From Obelidium mucronatum (taxonomy: Eukaryota > Chytridiomycota > Chytridiomycetes > Chytridiales > Chytriomycetaceae), in assembly GCA_025765595.1 (NCBI GenBank), contig JAIVFH010000322.1:1-28523 (forward strand): 28,523 bases of DNA, given 5' to 3'. How positions within the stretch are numbered: position 1 is the first letter of the stretch; each line of letters starts with the position of its first letter. A program made the position numbers and the translations under genes. The notes under the pieces were generated by a model, which was not told the DNA's origin, did no database searches, and saw only the letters and a list, made by a program, of their open reading frames with translations. This document shows positions 8,605 to 20,726 of this stretch, in pieces.

Positions 8605-9312
8605 TTATTGTTTTGGATGCAGCCACTTTTTCGATGTCACGTATTTCCACGATTTCGCCGACCACACCGGATTCAGGAATCGGCGCGGACTCTTTTTCGG
8701 CTCGAAGAACGGCGCGTAGAGGCGGTGGCGCGTGAAGATGCGCACGAGTTTCGCAAAGTCTTTTTCGATCTGCAGCTGCGGATCGCGGACGGGCGTGCGG
8801 GCGACGACGACGGTCACGTGGCACGCGGGGCGGTGCATGACGCCGAAGCGGCCGCGCGCGTGCAGCTTCATGCGCTTCAGGTACGCGGCCTTGCCGACGA
8901 AGCACTCGGCGACGACCCACTGCGACAGCGCCGCGTCGCCTTCTTGTTCGCCGACCAGCCGCGCCGCCTGGCGCAGCGCGGCGCCGACTTTCGCGGCGGC
9001 GCGCTTCGGCGAGAAGCGCATCTGGTCGAGCGCCGCCGCCAGCGTCAGGCGGCGGCACACTTTGGCGACGAGATTCGTCTTTTTCGGCGACTGGCGGAAC
9101 GCCGCGGACTTGACGCGGACGAGCGTCTTGGCCGTGTTTGTGTTTGTGTTTGGGCGCAGCGAAGAAGAAGTCTGGGTCTCCGCCTCGGACAGCGCCGCCT
9201 GGAACAGCGACGTCGTCGTCGTCTGCGTCCGCCGAGGGAACACGGCTGCGAGGAGCCGAGTCGGCGTCGGCGGCGGCGTCGCAAAGAGTCGCTGGCGGAA
9301 GAGCGACAGCAT
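8605..9312 (-). CDS. Mitochondrial ribosomal protein uL22m
   Basis: Predicted 235-residue mitochondrial large-subunit protein uL22 (MRPL22 family), which lines the peptide exit tunnel. The central part has SPKKTNLVAKVCRRLTLAAA, then LDQMRFSPKRAAAKVGAAL, VAECFVGKAAYLKRMKLHAR and GRFGVMHRPACHVTVVVAR. These match the uL22 fold: pairs of helices, the QM.FS.KKAA motif, and the extended hairpin carrying RARGR-like residues. The start at 9312 (MLSLFRQRLFATPPP) was chosen over an in-frame ATG at 9396, which overlaps the OSTF1 stop. It gives a basic, Arg/Ser-rich presequence of the mitochondrial type. The gene is markedly GC-rich (Arg and Ala codons with G or C), unlike its AT-rich neighbours. No intron is seen. 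AATAAA follows the stop by one base. Confidence 0.9.
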   Translation of the reverse strand: MLSLFRQRLFATPPPTPTRLLAAVFPRRTQTTTTSLFQAALSEAETQTSSSLRPNTNTNTAKTLVRVKSAAFRQSPKKTNLVAKVCRRLTLAAALDQMRFSPKRAAAKVGAALRQAARLVGEQEGDAALSQWVVAECFVGKAAYLKRMKLHARGRFGVMHRPACHVTVVVARTPVRDPQLQIEKDFAKLVRIFTRHRLYAPFFEPKKSPRRFLNPVWSAKSWKYVTSKKWLHPKQ

Positions 9313-9370
9313 TTTTGGTTTGGTTTTATTATTATTCAGAGATGGAGAAAAAAGAAGAAGGACAGAAAGA

Positions 9371-10590
9371 TTAATCACTGTCTTCGGCATCGCCAACTGC
9401 TGAACTAAACGACGAACTCGAAAACTGAATCAACAGCGACGCAACTTCATCTGTCTTGGCGAGTCCCTGTGCTGTCACTCCATCATTGTTTTTCACGGAA
9501 ACTTGTATCTCGGGTTGCGAGAGCAAAAGCGATACTACTCCCAAATGTCCTCCCCATGCCGCATTATGCAATGGCGTGTCTCCAAGCTTGTTCTATTGTT
9601 GATTTGAATTATTCCCATTCATACCTTTTTTTTTTTTTTTTTTTTTTTTAAGGAATACTCAACTCTTGCATTGATTGCTGCATTCTTTTCCAACAACATT
9701 TTCACTATCTCGTGTTTTCCTGATCTTGCTGCCCAATGCAATGGACTGTTTCCTGCCTTGTCTAGTCCATTCACTGACACTCCAGCGTTTAATAGTTCAT
9801 TCAAGAATGCAATGTTTCCTGTTAATTTTTTTTTTTTTTTCGTTTAGAGCGCCGAAGGCGGAATCACTCCGCCGAAGGCGGAATCACACCGCCGAAGGCG
9901 GTTACAAATCGCCGAAGGCGAAATCACACCGCCGAAGGCGGTGATCTTCGGGCCACCGAAGGCGGATACCCATCGCCGAAGGCGAAATCAATCACACCGC
10001 CGAAGGCGGTGATATTCGGGCCGCCGAAGGCGGATACCCATCGCCGTAGGCGAAATCATTTCGGAATCACACCGCCGAAGGCGGATACCCATCGCCGAAG
10101 GCGAAATCATTCCGGAATCATACCGCCAAAGGCGGATATCTACTGCCTTTGGCAGTGCAGTATTTCGATCGCGTAGAATAACACACCTCTCTTTGCCGCT
10201 TCATGAACAGGATTCTCTATTTCAGTCGTTGATTCTCCCACTACATTTAATCAATCAATTGAAAAGAATGCATAAAGATATATAATGAATTGAAAATCAT
10301 ACCATAGTTGGCTGGTACAAGTCCTTCCTTGTCTCCACTACGACATTTCCACCACCCCGCATCATCCTTCTGAAGAACACTATATATAAAAAGGTTTTTT
10401 TAGAAAGATGCAATCACTACCAGAGTGTTTTTTGATCTCCACCCATAGTATACAATAATACATACTACAACACATCGCCTTCTTCAAACGACAATTCATC
10501 ACTGTTTTGTGCAACGTATGCAAACTTTGCTTCGACGACGGCGATTTCCTTCTTTCCTGGACGGGGTGTTGGTCGTGGCGGTGCAGACAT
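9371..10590 (-). CDS. OSTF1: OSTF1-type SH3 / ankyrin repeat protein
   Basis: Predicted 210-residue orthologue of osteoclast-stimulating factor 1, a cytosolic SH3/ankyrin adaptor; human OSTF1 is 214 residues. Exons are 10590-10466, 10379-10303, 10240-10187, 9818-9664 and 9592-9371, all in phase. A Pro-rich start (MSAPPRPTPRPGKK) leads into an SH3 domain (about 15-69) with NSDELSFEEGDVLYV, GWWKCRSGDKEGLVPANY. A linker with IENPVHEAAKRGN follows, then ankyrin repeats with NAGVSVNGLDKAGNSPLHWA and NKLGDTPLHNAAWGGH. The C-terminus AEDSD resembles the animal protein. Intron 3 (10186-9819) contains the palindrome array. The intron 4 donor is GTTGAG, chosen because it joins INAR to NKLGD as in the family; a T24 run (plus strand) lies in that intron. 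The start codon is 76 bp from that of the divergent 22-exon gene. Confidence 0.93.
9846..10155. repeat. Array of GC-rich palindromes inside OSTF1 intron 3
   Basis: About 14 units of the form CCGCCGAAGGCGG, or CGCCGAAGGCG with variant outer bases, spaced by roughly 8-20 bp of AT-richer sequence. Each can form a 4-6 bp stem with a 3-base loop. Variants show paired changes, such as TACTGCCTTTGGCAGT at the end (about 10140-10156). A higher-order unit of about 75 bp recurs: ...GGTGATCTTCGGGCC, ACCGAAGGCGG, ATACCCATCGCCGAAGGCG. A T16 run borders it on the exon 4 side. Confidence 0.92.
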
Positions 10591-10666
10591 ATTTAATTTC
10601 AATTGTTTTTTTATTATATTTTATTGTGATTTATAAATAAAAGTTAAATAATTTGAATAGAATAGA
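10591..10666. promoter_or_regulatory. 76 bp divergent promoter region, OSTF1 / 22-exon gene
   Basis: The two start codons face away from each other with only 76 bp between. The spacer is almost pure A/T (TTTTTTTATTATATTTTATT) with no clear TATA or CCAAT box, so control elements are either these AT tracts or lie inside the genes. Confidence 0.5.
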
Positions 10667-12023
10667 ATGAAACCAGCTCGAATTGTCCATTCAAACAATG
10701 ACGATGACGACGACGACGACGACGACGATGATGAAGAGGATGCAGTGTACAAAGCACTTGCATCCAGTGAGCGCATTGTAAATGTATTCAAAACACTATT
10801 TAGGAGAAAAAGGAGAGTAACAAACAAAATGAAAACTGCTAAAAAAAAAGGGTAGCGTCAGTCTCGATTGGAGAGCTTTACCCGCCTCTCTTGGCTCATC
10901 TATCCCTGGTGCCCCGTCTGCTGTTAAGCAGCAGGCACTAAGGAATAAGGAACGAACTCTTAATTCTCAGGAATACTTGAATGCGTTCCTCGCTTCTACA
11001 TCATCCAATCCATCAGCTACTATCGGTTTGCGTTATTTCTTTTTTTACTTCTTTTAGAGATACATATTAATTAAAAAAAAAAAAAAAAGGATCGCGTCGC
11101 GCTTCAGCTCCAAACACGCATGCAAACCAAGGCGCCCAACCACTACCAGACCAAAACCAAGAGAAAAATAATACGAGAAGAAAGTCATCTGTATCCGCCT
11201 TGATATCTACATTTGAAGTCACTGCTCCGTCTCCACCTGTTGGAAAGTCTGTGGTTTCAACCAGGGTTTCTGTTGCCGCTGCATCTGCTGCGTCACCGCG
11301 GTCTACAATTGGTTCCAAGGCCACGTTGTTACCTAATAATTTGGCATTAAACCGTGCATCGCAGAGTCAACTTGTCCCACAACAACCTCCTCAACAGCAA
11401 CAACCACAACGGGAATCGCTTTCAATAGATCATCCGAGGGGTAGTTTAAGTCTGGGATCCTCGATATCTTCGATTGCTGAAAAGTTTGGTGGTACAATCA
11501 CTTCATCCGCTGGTGGAGGAGTGAGTGTAAGTGCAGGCAACTCACAGAGAGCTTCCTTGGTCCGGCCGTTACAGCCGGCATCGCTTTCGCAGCAGCAAGT
11601 GGGAGCGGGTTCTGGTACTCGGAATTCTGTCGAGGTTCGGAGCGGTGCTGCCAAATTTGAGGTTGAGAGTAGTATGCGAGGGGTGTTGGCATCAACGTCG
11701 TCGTCGTCGGCGTCGCGAAGTAGTTTAGTAACGGGAGGCGGGGGTAGTCAACCGGGTGGTGGGAGTAATAATAACAGTCGGCGAGGATCGATGCAGAATT
11801 CAGTGGGTGTGGGCGGCGGTGGGAGGCAAGTTGTAGCGATACCCGTGACGGAAATAGATCAGAGCGTTGATGAATCGCGAGGGAATTTTTTGAATGGATA
11901 CGATGAGGATGATTTGGAGGCGGAGGAGGAGGGGGACGGAAGTAGGCGGTTTGTTCAGTGGGTGGAACATCAGCAACCGCATGAACAAGTAAAACAACAA
12001 CAGCAACAGCAACAGCAGCAGCG

Positions 12024-12113
<90 letters not shown>

Positions 12114-12115
12114 GC

Positions 12116-12146
<31 letters not shown>

Positions 12147-12148
12147 GC

Positions 12149-12185
<37 letters not shown>

Positions 12186-15100
12186 GCGAAACCCCACACT
12201 CCCTCCCTCCATCAAAACAAAACGCGTCAAACAACGAGAACCATTGACACTACAACATCTATCCCCAACAACACCCACCATGAACCCATTCGTCAACAGC
12301 AGCTCCAAAGAATCATTGATGGGAGAACGAGGACAATTTACTGAAGAAGAAAGAATGCCGTCTGAGTATGACCATGTGAATGTGGCGGATGATTCGGATG
12401 TTGGGTTTATTGATGATTATGATTCTCCAGAAATCAAGAGTGGTGGTGGTGGAAGTGGAAGTGGTAGAGTGCGGGAAGTTGGTGCATCGATTAAAGCAAA
12501 TCCAGCTTCGAGAACGTTTGGTGGTGGTGGTGGTGGTGGTGACGTGGATGCGTCTTTGACTAGTTTTTTGGGGCGTTTGGACGGTAAGCGCGTTTTATTT
12601 ATTTAATGGTTATTTTTTTACAAACGAAAAAAAAATACAGACTCGTCCTCGTTATTCGATATTTCTGCGAATGCTCGAAGCATTCAGCAACCAAAACCAA
12701 CAACACCAACGGTTATTGTTGAAACCATGGATGAACACTTTGATAACAGTGATGATGGTGGTGGTGGTGGTGGAAGTGATTGGATGACTCAATCTGAAGA
12801 ATACTTGGCACGATTTCTAGGAAGGAATGGGCAGCAACAAAAGGCAATGAATGGATTAAAGAGTCGTGTGTCCTTCTCCGAAGGTTTGTGTGGGCTGAAT
12901 GTTAAAACTTGAAAAGGAAGAAGCGGCTGAAAGACTCAATTCCTTTTGATTTCACACAGACGTAATTTTAGATGATTCGATTCTGCAACCACAGCAGCAG
13001 CAGCAGCAGCAGCAAATGAGACCGGCTTTGAAACGGAAAACTCCTACGAGCTTAATTATACCGACTGTTCCTCCAACTTCAGCATCAAATTTCATTGGCA
13101 GAACGCCTACCACAAACACAGATCCATCCTTTTCACAAGGTGAATTAAAATGAGCGTTTGATTGTTCGTGTTTCTGAATTATGATTGATTTTTCTGTAGA
13201 GCTTGAAGGCCTGGACGACACTTTCCGGAATAATATGGTGGCGTCTGAAGGAAAGGTTTTTGACGAGTCATTTCAAGCAGCACCGCAAAATATTCGCGGT
13301 CAAACGGCGCCGGCCCACGATCGACAGCACGTTGTGAGTGCTGGCGGTAGTGTAACCCGTACTGGCAATTTGGGCAGTTTGAATAGTTTCTTGAAACGTT
13401 ATGGTTGGTTTATTACGACTTTCTACACAAACGTAATTGACTCCCCTTTCTTGTTTTCTTTTACATTTTCTCGTTTTAGATTTTGCTGTTGATAACTCCG
13501 TTGATTCTGTAGAGAGCAGTAAACCTGATGATAGATACAATGTAAACCGAGGGTCAAGAGTGTCGGCTGATGCGCGGGAAGCTCCTAAAGTCGTTCAAAA
13601 TTCAATCAGTGAAAGGATCCCACCACAATCGAATCCTGGCGGCAGTCGAAATGGTACTTTTGTGGTTGAACAACAGGGGACACAGTCATTCCCATTGCAA
13701 ACGTCTCCTGATTCCTGGAAGAAGCGGCATTCGGCGCCGAATGCAGTTATTGCGGCATTGGTACAGAAAGCGCAGCAAGATGTATTAAACAGAAGTCATG
13801 TTCAACAGTTTCAAAGCCAAGTTGGTCAGAGTCAACAATTCCCACAACGCGGCGGTAATCAACGAGCATTTTCGAGAGCGTCGTTTGCATACGGAGATTC
13901 AATCAGTGGTACCTTTTTTTGATTTTTCTGTTTATGTTTTGTTGATCATAATGAAATTGGAAACAGGAGTTTCTTTACCAACGCCGAAACCTCGACAATT
14001 AACGCCACGAATATCTGAAGGCTCTGAACACGCTTTACCTCAGTCTGACAGTAGATCACCAGCCACAATTGTGGAAACTGGCTCTCAACCCTCCGTCTTT
14101 GGAAACCCCCAAAACGTTTCGGTTGGCGGTCGGCCGTCGATACACGTGTCTGCTCTTTCTTCCCGAGAACGATTGGACACTATTTTTTCAGCTGATAATA
14201 CTCCAAAGATGGAAGCGAATGAAACGTTTGTGAATTCTGCAGGCGGAACTAGAAAGATGGAAGTGAGTGGATGCGAGACACTTGCGAATGAGGAAAGAAG
14301 CAGTACAGCCACTGCTGCAGGCGGTGGTGGTAGTGCAGTGTCTGCCAAAAACAGTCAAGCAGCATATACATTCAATGATTGCAAGTTTCTATTACCTTTC
14401 GGGAATGGAGTGTTGCCTACTGGGGCTGCTGATTTGTTGGTGGGGATGACTCAATTCAATGATATGGGTCGAAGAGGAGGACAGCCAGAATCTTTTGGTA
14501 AACCGATAAATGCATTTCGAAAATCGAGAAATTCTTCGGATTAAGACTGTTTTATATAAATTTAGATTTGAGTTCTATGATGGGGAATATCCAAGCTTCA
14601 CATCAGGCGTCATCCTCCTCTTCACCGGTACGGAATGAGTCCATGGAATATCCAAAAGGTCCAGATTTGACTGTGAATGACTTATCAGCGCCAACTGCGT
14701 CTGTTCAAAAGCCAATGACAGCCGGGATTCAAGATGATCAAGGAACGGAGCTGGTAGAGCCTGTTTCAGTGCTGGGATTTTCGCCAAGGCAGTCGGTACT
14801 TGGAGCTTCTTTTTTTCGGAAGTGTTAATATTTTAACTAAGACTCTATTATGTATATTTTTTTTTAGGTTTCGTTTCAGCAAAAGCCCTATCGGCAGCGA
14901 CTAAACGATGTGGGAAGTGTAAGCTCCAGTTCAATCTCACACAAACTTCCTACTGATAAGCACACGCCTGTATCGCGACCTTCTGCTGGAACTGGAAAAC
15001 CTTCTGCGAGGAAAGGTCACGGAGGCCTGGCCAAGGCTGCCAAAGAAAGACGTAGAGTGGATCGTGTGGTTGAAAGCAGTCTGAGGGAAGAGCTATATGA

Positions 15101-17598
15101 TGATGGGTGTGTATATGAGGTTGATGATGAGGAAAATCAAAGTCGGAACCAATATTATGAGGCTGATATTGGAGAAGAGGAGGACAGTACCGAGGAAAAC
15201 AATATTTACGCGCACGAAATTGAATTTGAAGAAGAAAACGATGACGAGGAAGAGGATGATATCGATGAAGAGCGCGAAATCGATGAGGAATATGAGGAGG
15301 TTTGTGGGTCCTGTCTGCTCCATACATTAAATTTGAGTCGCCTTTTTTTTGCAAGATACGACGTCCTAGATATAAGCATAATATCCCTTTCGTGAAGCGC
15401 AGAGAACCGATGTCTTTTCGGTAAGTAGATAACACTGCAACTTAAATTTAATTAACAAATTCTTCTTGATGGAAGGCCAACTGAAGCGACGCTTAAGAAA
15501 CGGCATCATGAGCTCGATGTAGTAAATGCCGAGCTTGTTCAGTTGTCTAAAATTCTTGGGGTTTGGTTTTTTATACTTTGGTTAATTTGTCCTCTGACCT
15601 TAAACCAGGATAAGCGTCATGAACTAAGGCAGAGGGAGGCTCGTCTCGACGCCCGAGAAGCAGAAATCAATCTGGCCCAGGAGAGGCTTGATGTAGATGT
15701 TCAGACTTTGTTGTGTAAACGAATGCGTGCTCGTGATGAATATTTAAAGAAGGTTTGCATTTTTTCTTCTGCCATTTTCAGGCGTTGGCATTGACTACTT
15801 TTTGTTTGGTCGAGCGAAGGAAGTCGAGGCAATTATTTATGAAGCAGACTCGTCTGTTGCAACTCTGGCGAAGGAAAATCGAAGGCTTGTGTCAAGTAAC
15901 AAGGAATTGGCGGTTGCTAATCGCCGTTTACGCGATCAAGTAAGATTCTTCAGGATTTTATTAAGATTTTTTCCTTTTAATTTTTTTTAATAATCAATCA
16001 GGTGAAACTGATGGTTGAGGCCGTTGATGAACGAGATGTTCGGGAATTGGAATCACACACTCAAATCAAACAGGTAAAAAAATATATGATGTCAAATACA
16101 TTCGCCAGCAGGGCTCACATTCTTATCGCGTCTGTCGTTTTCAGTTGAAGGATCGCATTGAGCGTCTGAAAAAGAACATGACTGACATGAAGACTTCGAA
16201 TCTTGTAATTGAGCGTCAGAAGCCACCGATACAGGTTTCTCAAAACCATAATGATCGAGTAAATAGTGCTTATAAGCCCAAGCAATTTAACGGTTCGTTA
16301 CTCTTCAACTAGAGCAGTTCAGGCTTATTAATGCAAAAAACAAAGTGGCCAGCCAAACTACTTCTGCTGTGGCGACGAAAGACAATAAATCCTCTAATTC
16401 AGTAAGACTGGCATTGCTATTTGATGCCGAGAGTTGAGCTTACTGCTATTTTGGTCGCTAGAACCCCGAACTCTTGGACTTAGTTTCCGTTCTCTTGCGG
16501 ACGCATTTTATGATCCAGCATGCCGAGCCAACAAAAGAAGCTCATATGAATAATATAATGCAAGAAGTATTACTTCATAATTCTGAGGAGGTCAGTGGGC
16601 CGGGTTTTATGGCCGTTGAGATCCTGAATACTTCTCTTTTCAAGTTGGTCCAAACACTGTCGCAAAATCTCTCGATACTTTCGCAACTCGCAGAACAACA
16701 AGATTCTGGGCTTTTTTCACTGTTCCTTGCGTTCGTGCTATATTTTGTCAGAGTTCTTCCAATTCCATGTATGGAGGTCAGCGTCCCATTCATCAATATT
16801 TTTTTATCAAAATCAATTTTTTTTTGGTTCGTAGCGCCATGAACTTGCAAAGTCTGCTTTTATCGTTTTCCAGAAATCAGCCAACAAACTCAATGACCAT
16901 ACGCGACTTTCTCTCCAACTGATTGCGCTTTCTGACTTCTCGCAAGAAAAATCACAAAGATGTGAAACAATGTTGACAGATTTGATGAATTTAATGTCAT
17001 CAGGTGATGAGGTAGGTGACATGCATACAACTCGATGTCGTGGTTGAGCTCTTTCCTTACCATAGGCTAAAACGATGTTTCTCGCGCTTGGAGGTCTTGA
17101 TTTGATGCATCCAATGCTGGGTTCTAATGAAACAAGTCCAATGGTCAAGTTGCTAGCAAGTTCTGTCATTTTGAGCATGTGTGCGGATGGCGGTATGCCT
17201 CATTTTGATTGAGTTGGGTTTCGATTCTCGATTACTCAAACAATTTTTGTTAAGATTGGAATGAGGAGTTTTTGGATCAATGTGTCGCAAATGAGAGTCT
17301 GATAAATTCCGTGGCTTCCTGTGTTCGGAAATCTATACCACAAGAATACTTTGGGGTTTACGAAAATATTTTGGTGCTCCTTCAAAAGATTTCTTGCATT
17401 CAGTGAGTTAATGCTCGGTTTACACTATGCCGGGTTCTGAAGTCTTTTGATTGTAGGCAAGCTCGGAGTCTTATAAGCTCACGTAAAGAATTAAAAGAAT
17501 GGATTGAGAGAATTTGTAAAACTGATGATGAGACAAGTAGTGAGTTTATGAAATTGAATGCTATTTCAATTCTTCAAAATATGGCGGAAGGCGAGTGA
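10667..17598 (+). CDS. Large disordered / coiled-coil / helical protein, possibly centrosomal
   Basis: Predicted 1875 residues from 22 exons: 10667-10777, 10851-11025, 11090-12583, 12641-12883, 12960-13139, 13200-13403, 13480-13908, 13967-14497, 14566-14795, 14868-15299, 15356-15420, 15476-15560, 15609-15752, 15820-15939, 16002-16073, 16145-16292, 16346-16401, 16462-16776, 16835-17011, 17066-17192, 17255-17402, 17457-17598. All junctions keep phase. Seen in order: an Asp run (residues 12-22); Ser/Gly/Pro-rich disorder; a Gln tract (398-461); an acidic region (about 1265-1343); coiled coil (about 1365-1540, for example HELRQREARLDAREAEI); and a mostly helical C-terminal part (1574-1875) that looks ARM/HEAT-like (MFLALGGLDLMHPML). 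The order of coiled coil then helical repeat recalls CCDC138-type centrosomal proteins, but this is a weak resemblance. A hydrophobic stretch in exon 18 (about 16708-16770) may hide another intron. Function unassigned. Confidence 0.72.
11995..12186 (+). repeat. CAA/CAG tract encoding polyglutamine
   Basis: Sixty-four codons in exon 3 of the 22-exon gene: 63 Gln (mostly CAA, some CAG) and one Arg (CGA at 12022). The mix of CAA and CAG makes it less slippage-prone than a pure CAG run. A second, shorter tract (7 CAG plus CAA) lies at 12992-13015 in exon 5. Confidence 0.95.
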
Positions 17599-17812
17599 GA
17601 CTGTGAGAATAAACTGTTTAAGACGTAAGACGTTAACGAGATTGCGTTGGGCAGAAGTCACAATCAAAGTTAATTGAACCCAATCGTATTGCTCATTTGA
17701 GAATACAAACTGCTGCAACTTCATAGGAAACCAAAACCCACGTATATTAACACCAACTGTCAACAAGACCCCCAAGCAAGCTTGCACACATGAAGACACA
17801 GACTTGGAGCTA

Positions 17813-17837
17813 TTTTACGAATTCGAAATTCGTAAAA
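17813..17837. repeat. Perfect 11 bp inverted repeat
   Basis: TTTTACGAATT, spacer CGA, AATTCGTAAAA: every base of the arms pairs. It lies 365 bp upstream of the kinase ATG and 215 bp after the stop of the preceding gene. It could be a dimeric protein site or a hairpin at a transcript end; the sequence alone does not decide. Confidence 0.8.
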
Positions 17838-17940
17838 CTCTTGCTCAACTACTACGGTTGGGGGGTGGTGGTGCGATCTTGAACAGAGTCAGTAACAGGT
17901 TAAGGACAAGCTGGACAGCCCACGTACGTTTTGAGAAAAC

Positions 17941-17951
17941 GGACCAATCAG
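17941..17951 (+). promoter_or_regulatory. CCAAT box upstream of the kinase gene
   Basis: GGACCAATCAG fits the consensus for the CCAAT-binding Hap/NF-Y complex (CCAATCA core) and lies 250 bp before the kinase start. The identical 11-mer is present, inverted, in the promoter region at 22524-22534. Confidence 0.5.
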
Positions 17952-18201
17952 AAGCAGTTCGAAAAGACACTTTTGACGTTCTGGAACAAAAATCTGCGAC
18001 CTCTTTCTTTTCAGCACTTTGGATTCCATTGTGTCGTGTTCGCTTTGGAAATCTGCCTTTGAGACTCATCACCGCGAAGGATCTAGATCTCAGCAATAGA
18101 ACAGCTTCTGCCTTATTTCTTCCACAGCAAGAGGCTGCAAAAGACGTGACCACACTTGAAATCCGAATATTGAAGTTTCCAACTTTTCTTCAAGTTGAGC
18201 A

Positions 18202-20516
<2,315 letters not shown>

Positions 20517-20611
20517 TTTTTTTATTTTTGGCGTTACTGTTTTCTTATTCTAGCAGCATATCTTTTTTAGGATTTAACATTAAATTGGTTCTTATTACTT
20601 TTGACGGTTTC

Positions 20612-20641
20612 AATAAATAGTTGTCTGTCTGTCTGTCTGCT
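20612..20641 (+). terminator. AATAAA signal and (GTCT)n tract 3' of kinase
   Basis: AATAAA (20612-20617) lies 96 bp after the kinase stop and is followed by about four and a half GTCT repeats. It sits in the 210 bp between the convergent kinase and transporter stops. Confidence 0.5.
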
Positions 20642-20726
20642 CAAAAACAACATAAAATTTACACAAAACCTACAATTAAACTTGAAAAAAAATCCCAAGT
20701 AGCCCTAATGATCAAGATCTTTATAA

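Larger units (their letters stand above)
17599..18201. other. Intergenic region upstream of the MARK-type kinase
   Basis: About 600 bp between two genes in the same direction. It contains a perfect inverted repeat (17813-17837) and a CCAAT box (17941-17951). An open frame at 17804-18265 runs through it into the kinase start, but shows no domain or codon pattern I can support. It is likely leader and promoter sequence. Confidence 0.5.

Noticed and set aside
8645..9312. Horizontal transfer from bacteria proposed for the GC-rich uL22m gene
   Set aside because: The presequence-like N-terminus and long extension are typical of mitochondrial ribosomal proteins, so composition alone is not enough.
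8602..9408. Plus-strand long open frames opposite uL22m
   Set aside because: They are GC-rich antisense shadows full of Arg and Ala; the minus strand has the conserved uL22 motifs.
9846..10156. Palindrome array considered as a CRISPR
   Set aside because: Units are about 13 bp, spacers are short, variable and repeated, and the host is a eukaryotic intron; no cas genes are present.
11498..12308. Long minus-strand open frames with runs of Val, Leu or Cys
   Set aside because: They are the antisense of the CAA/CAG polyglutamine tract in three frames and have no other coding character.
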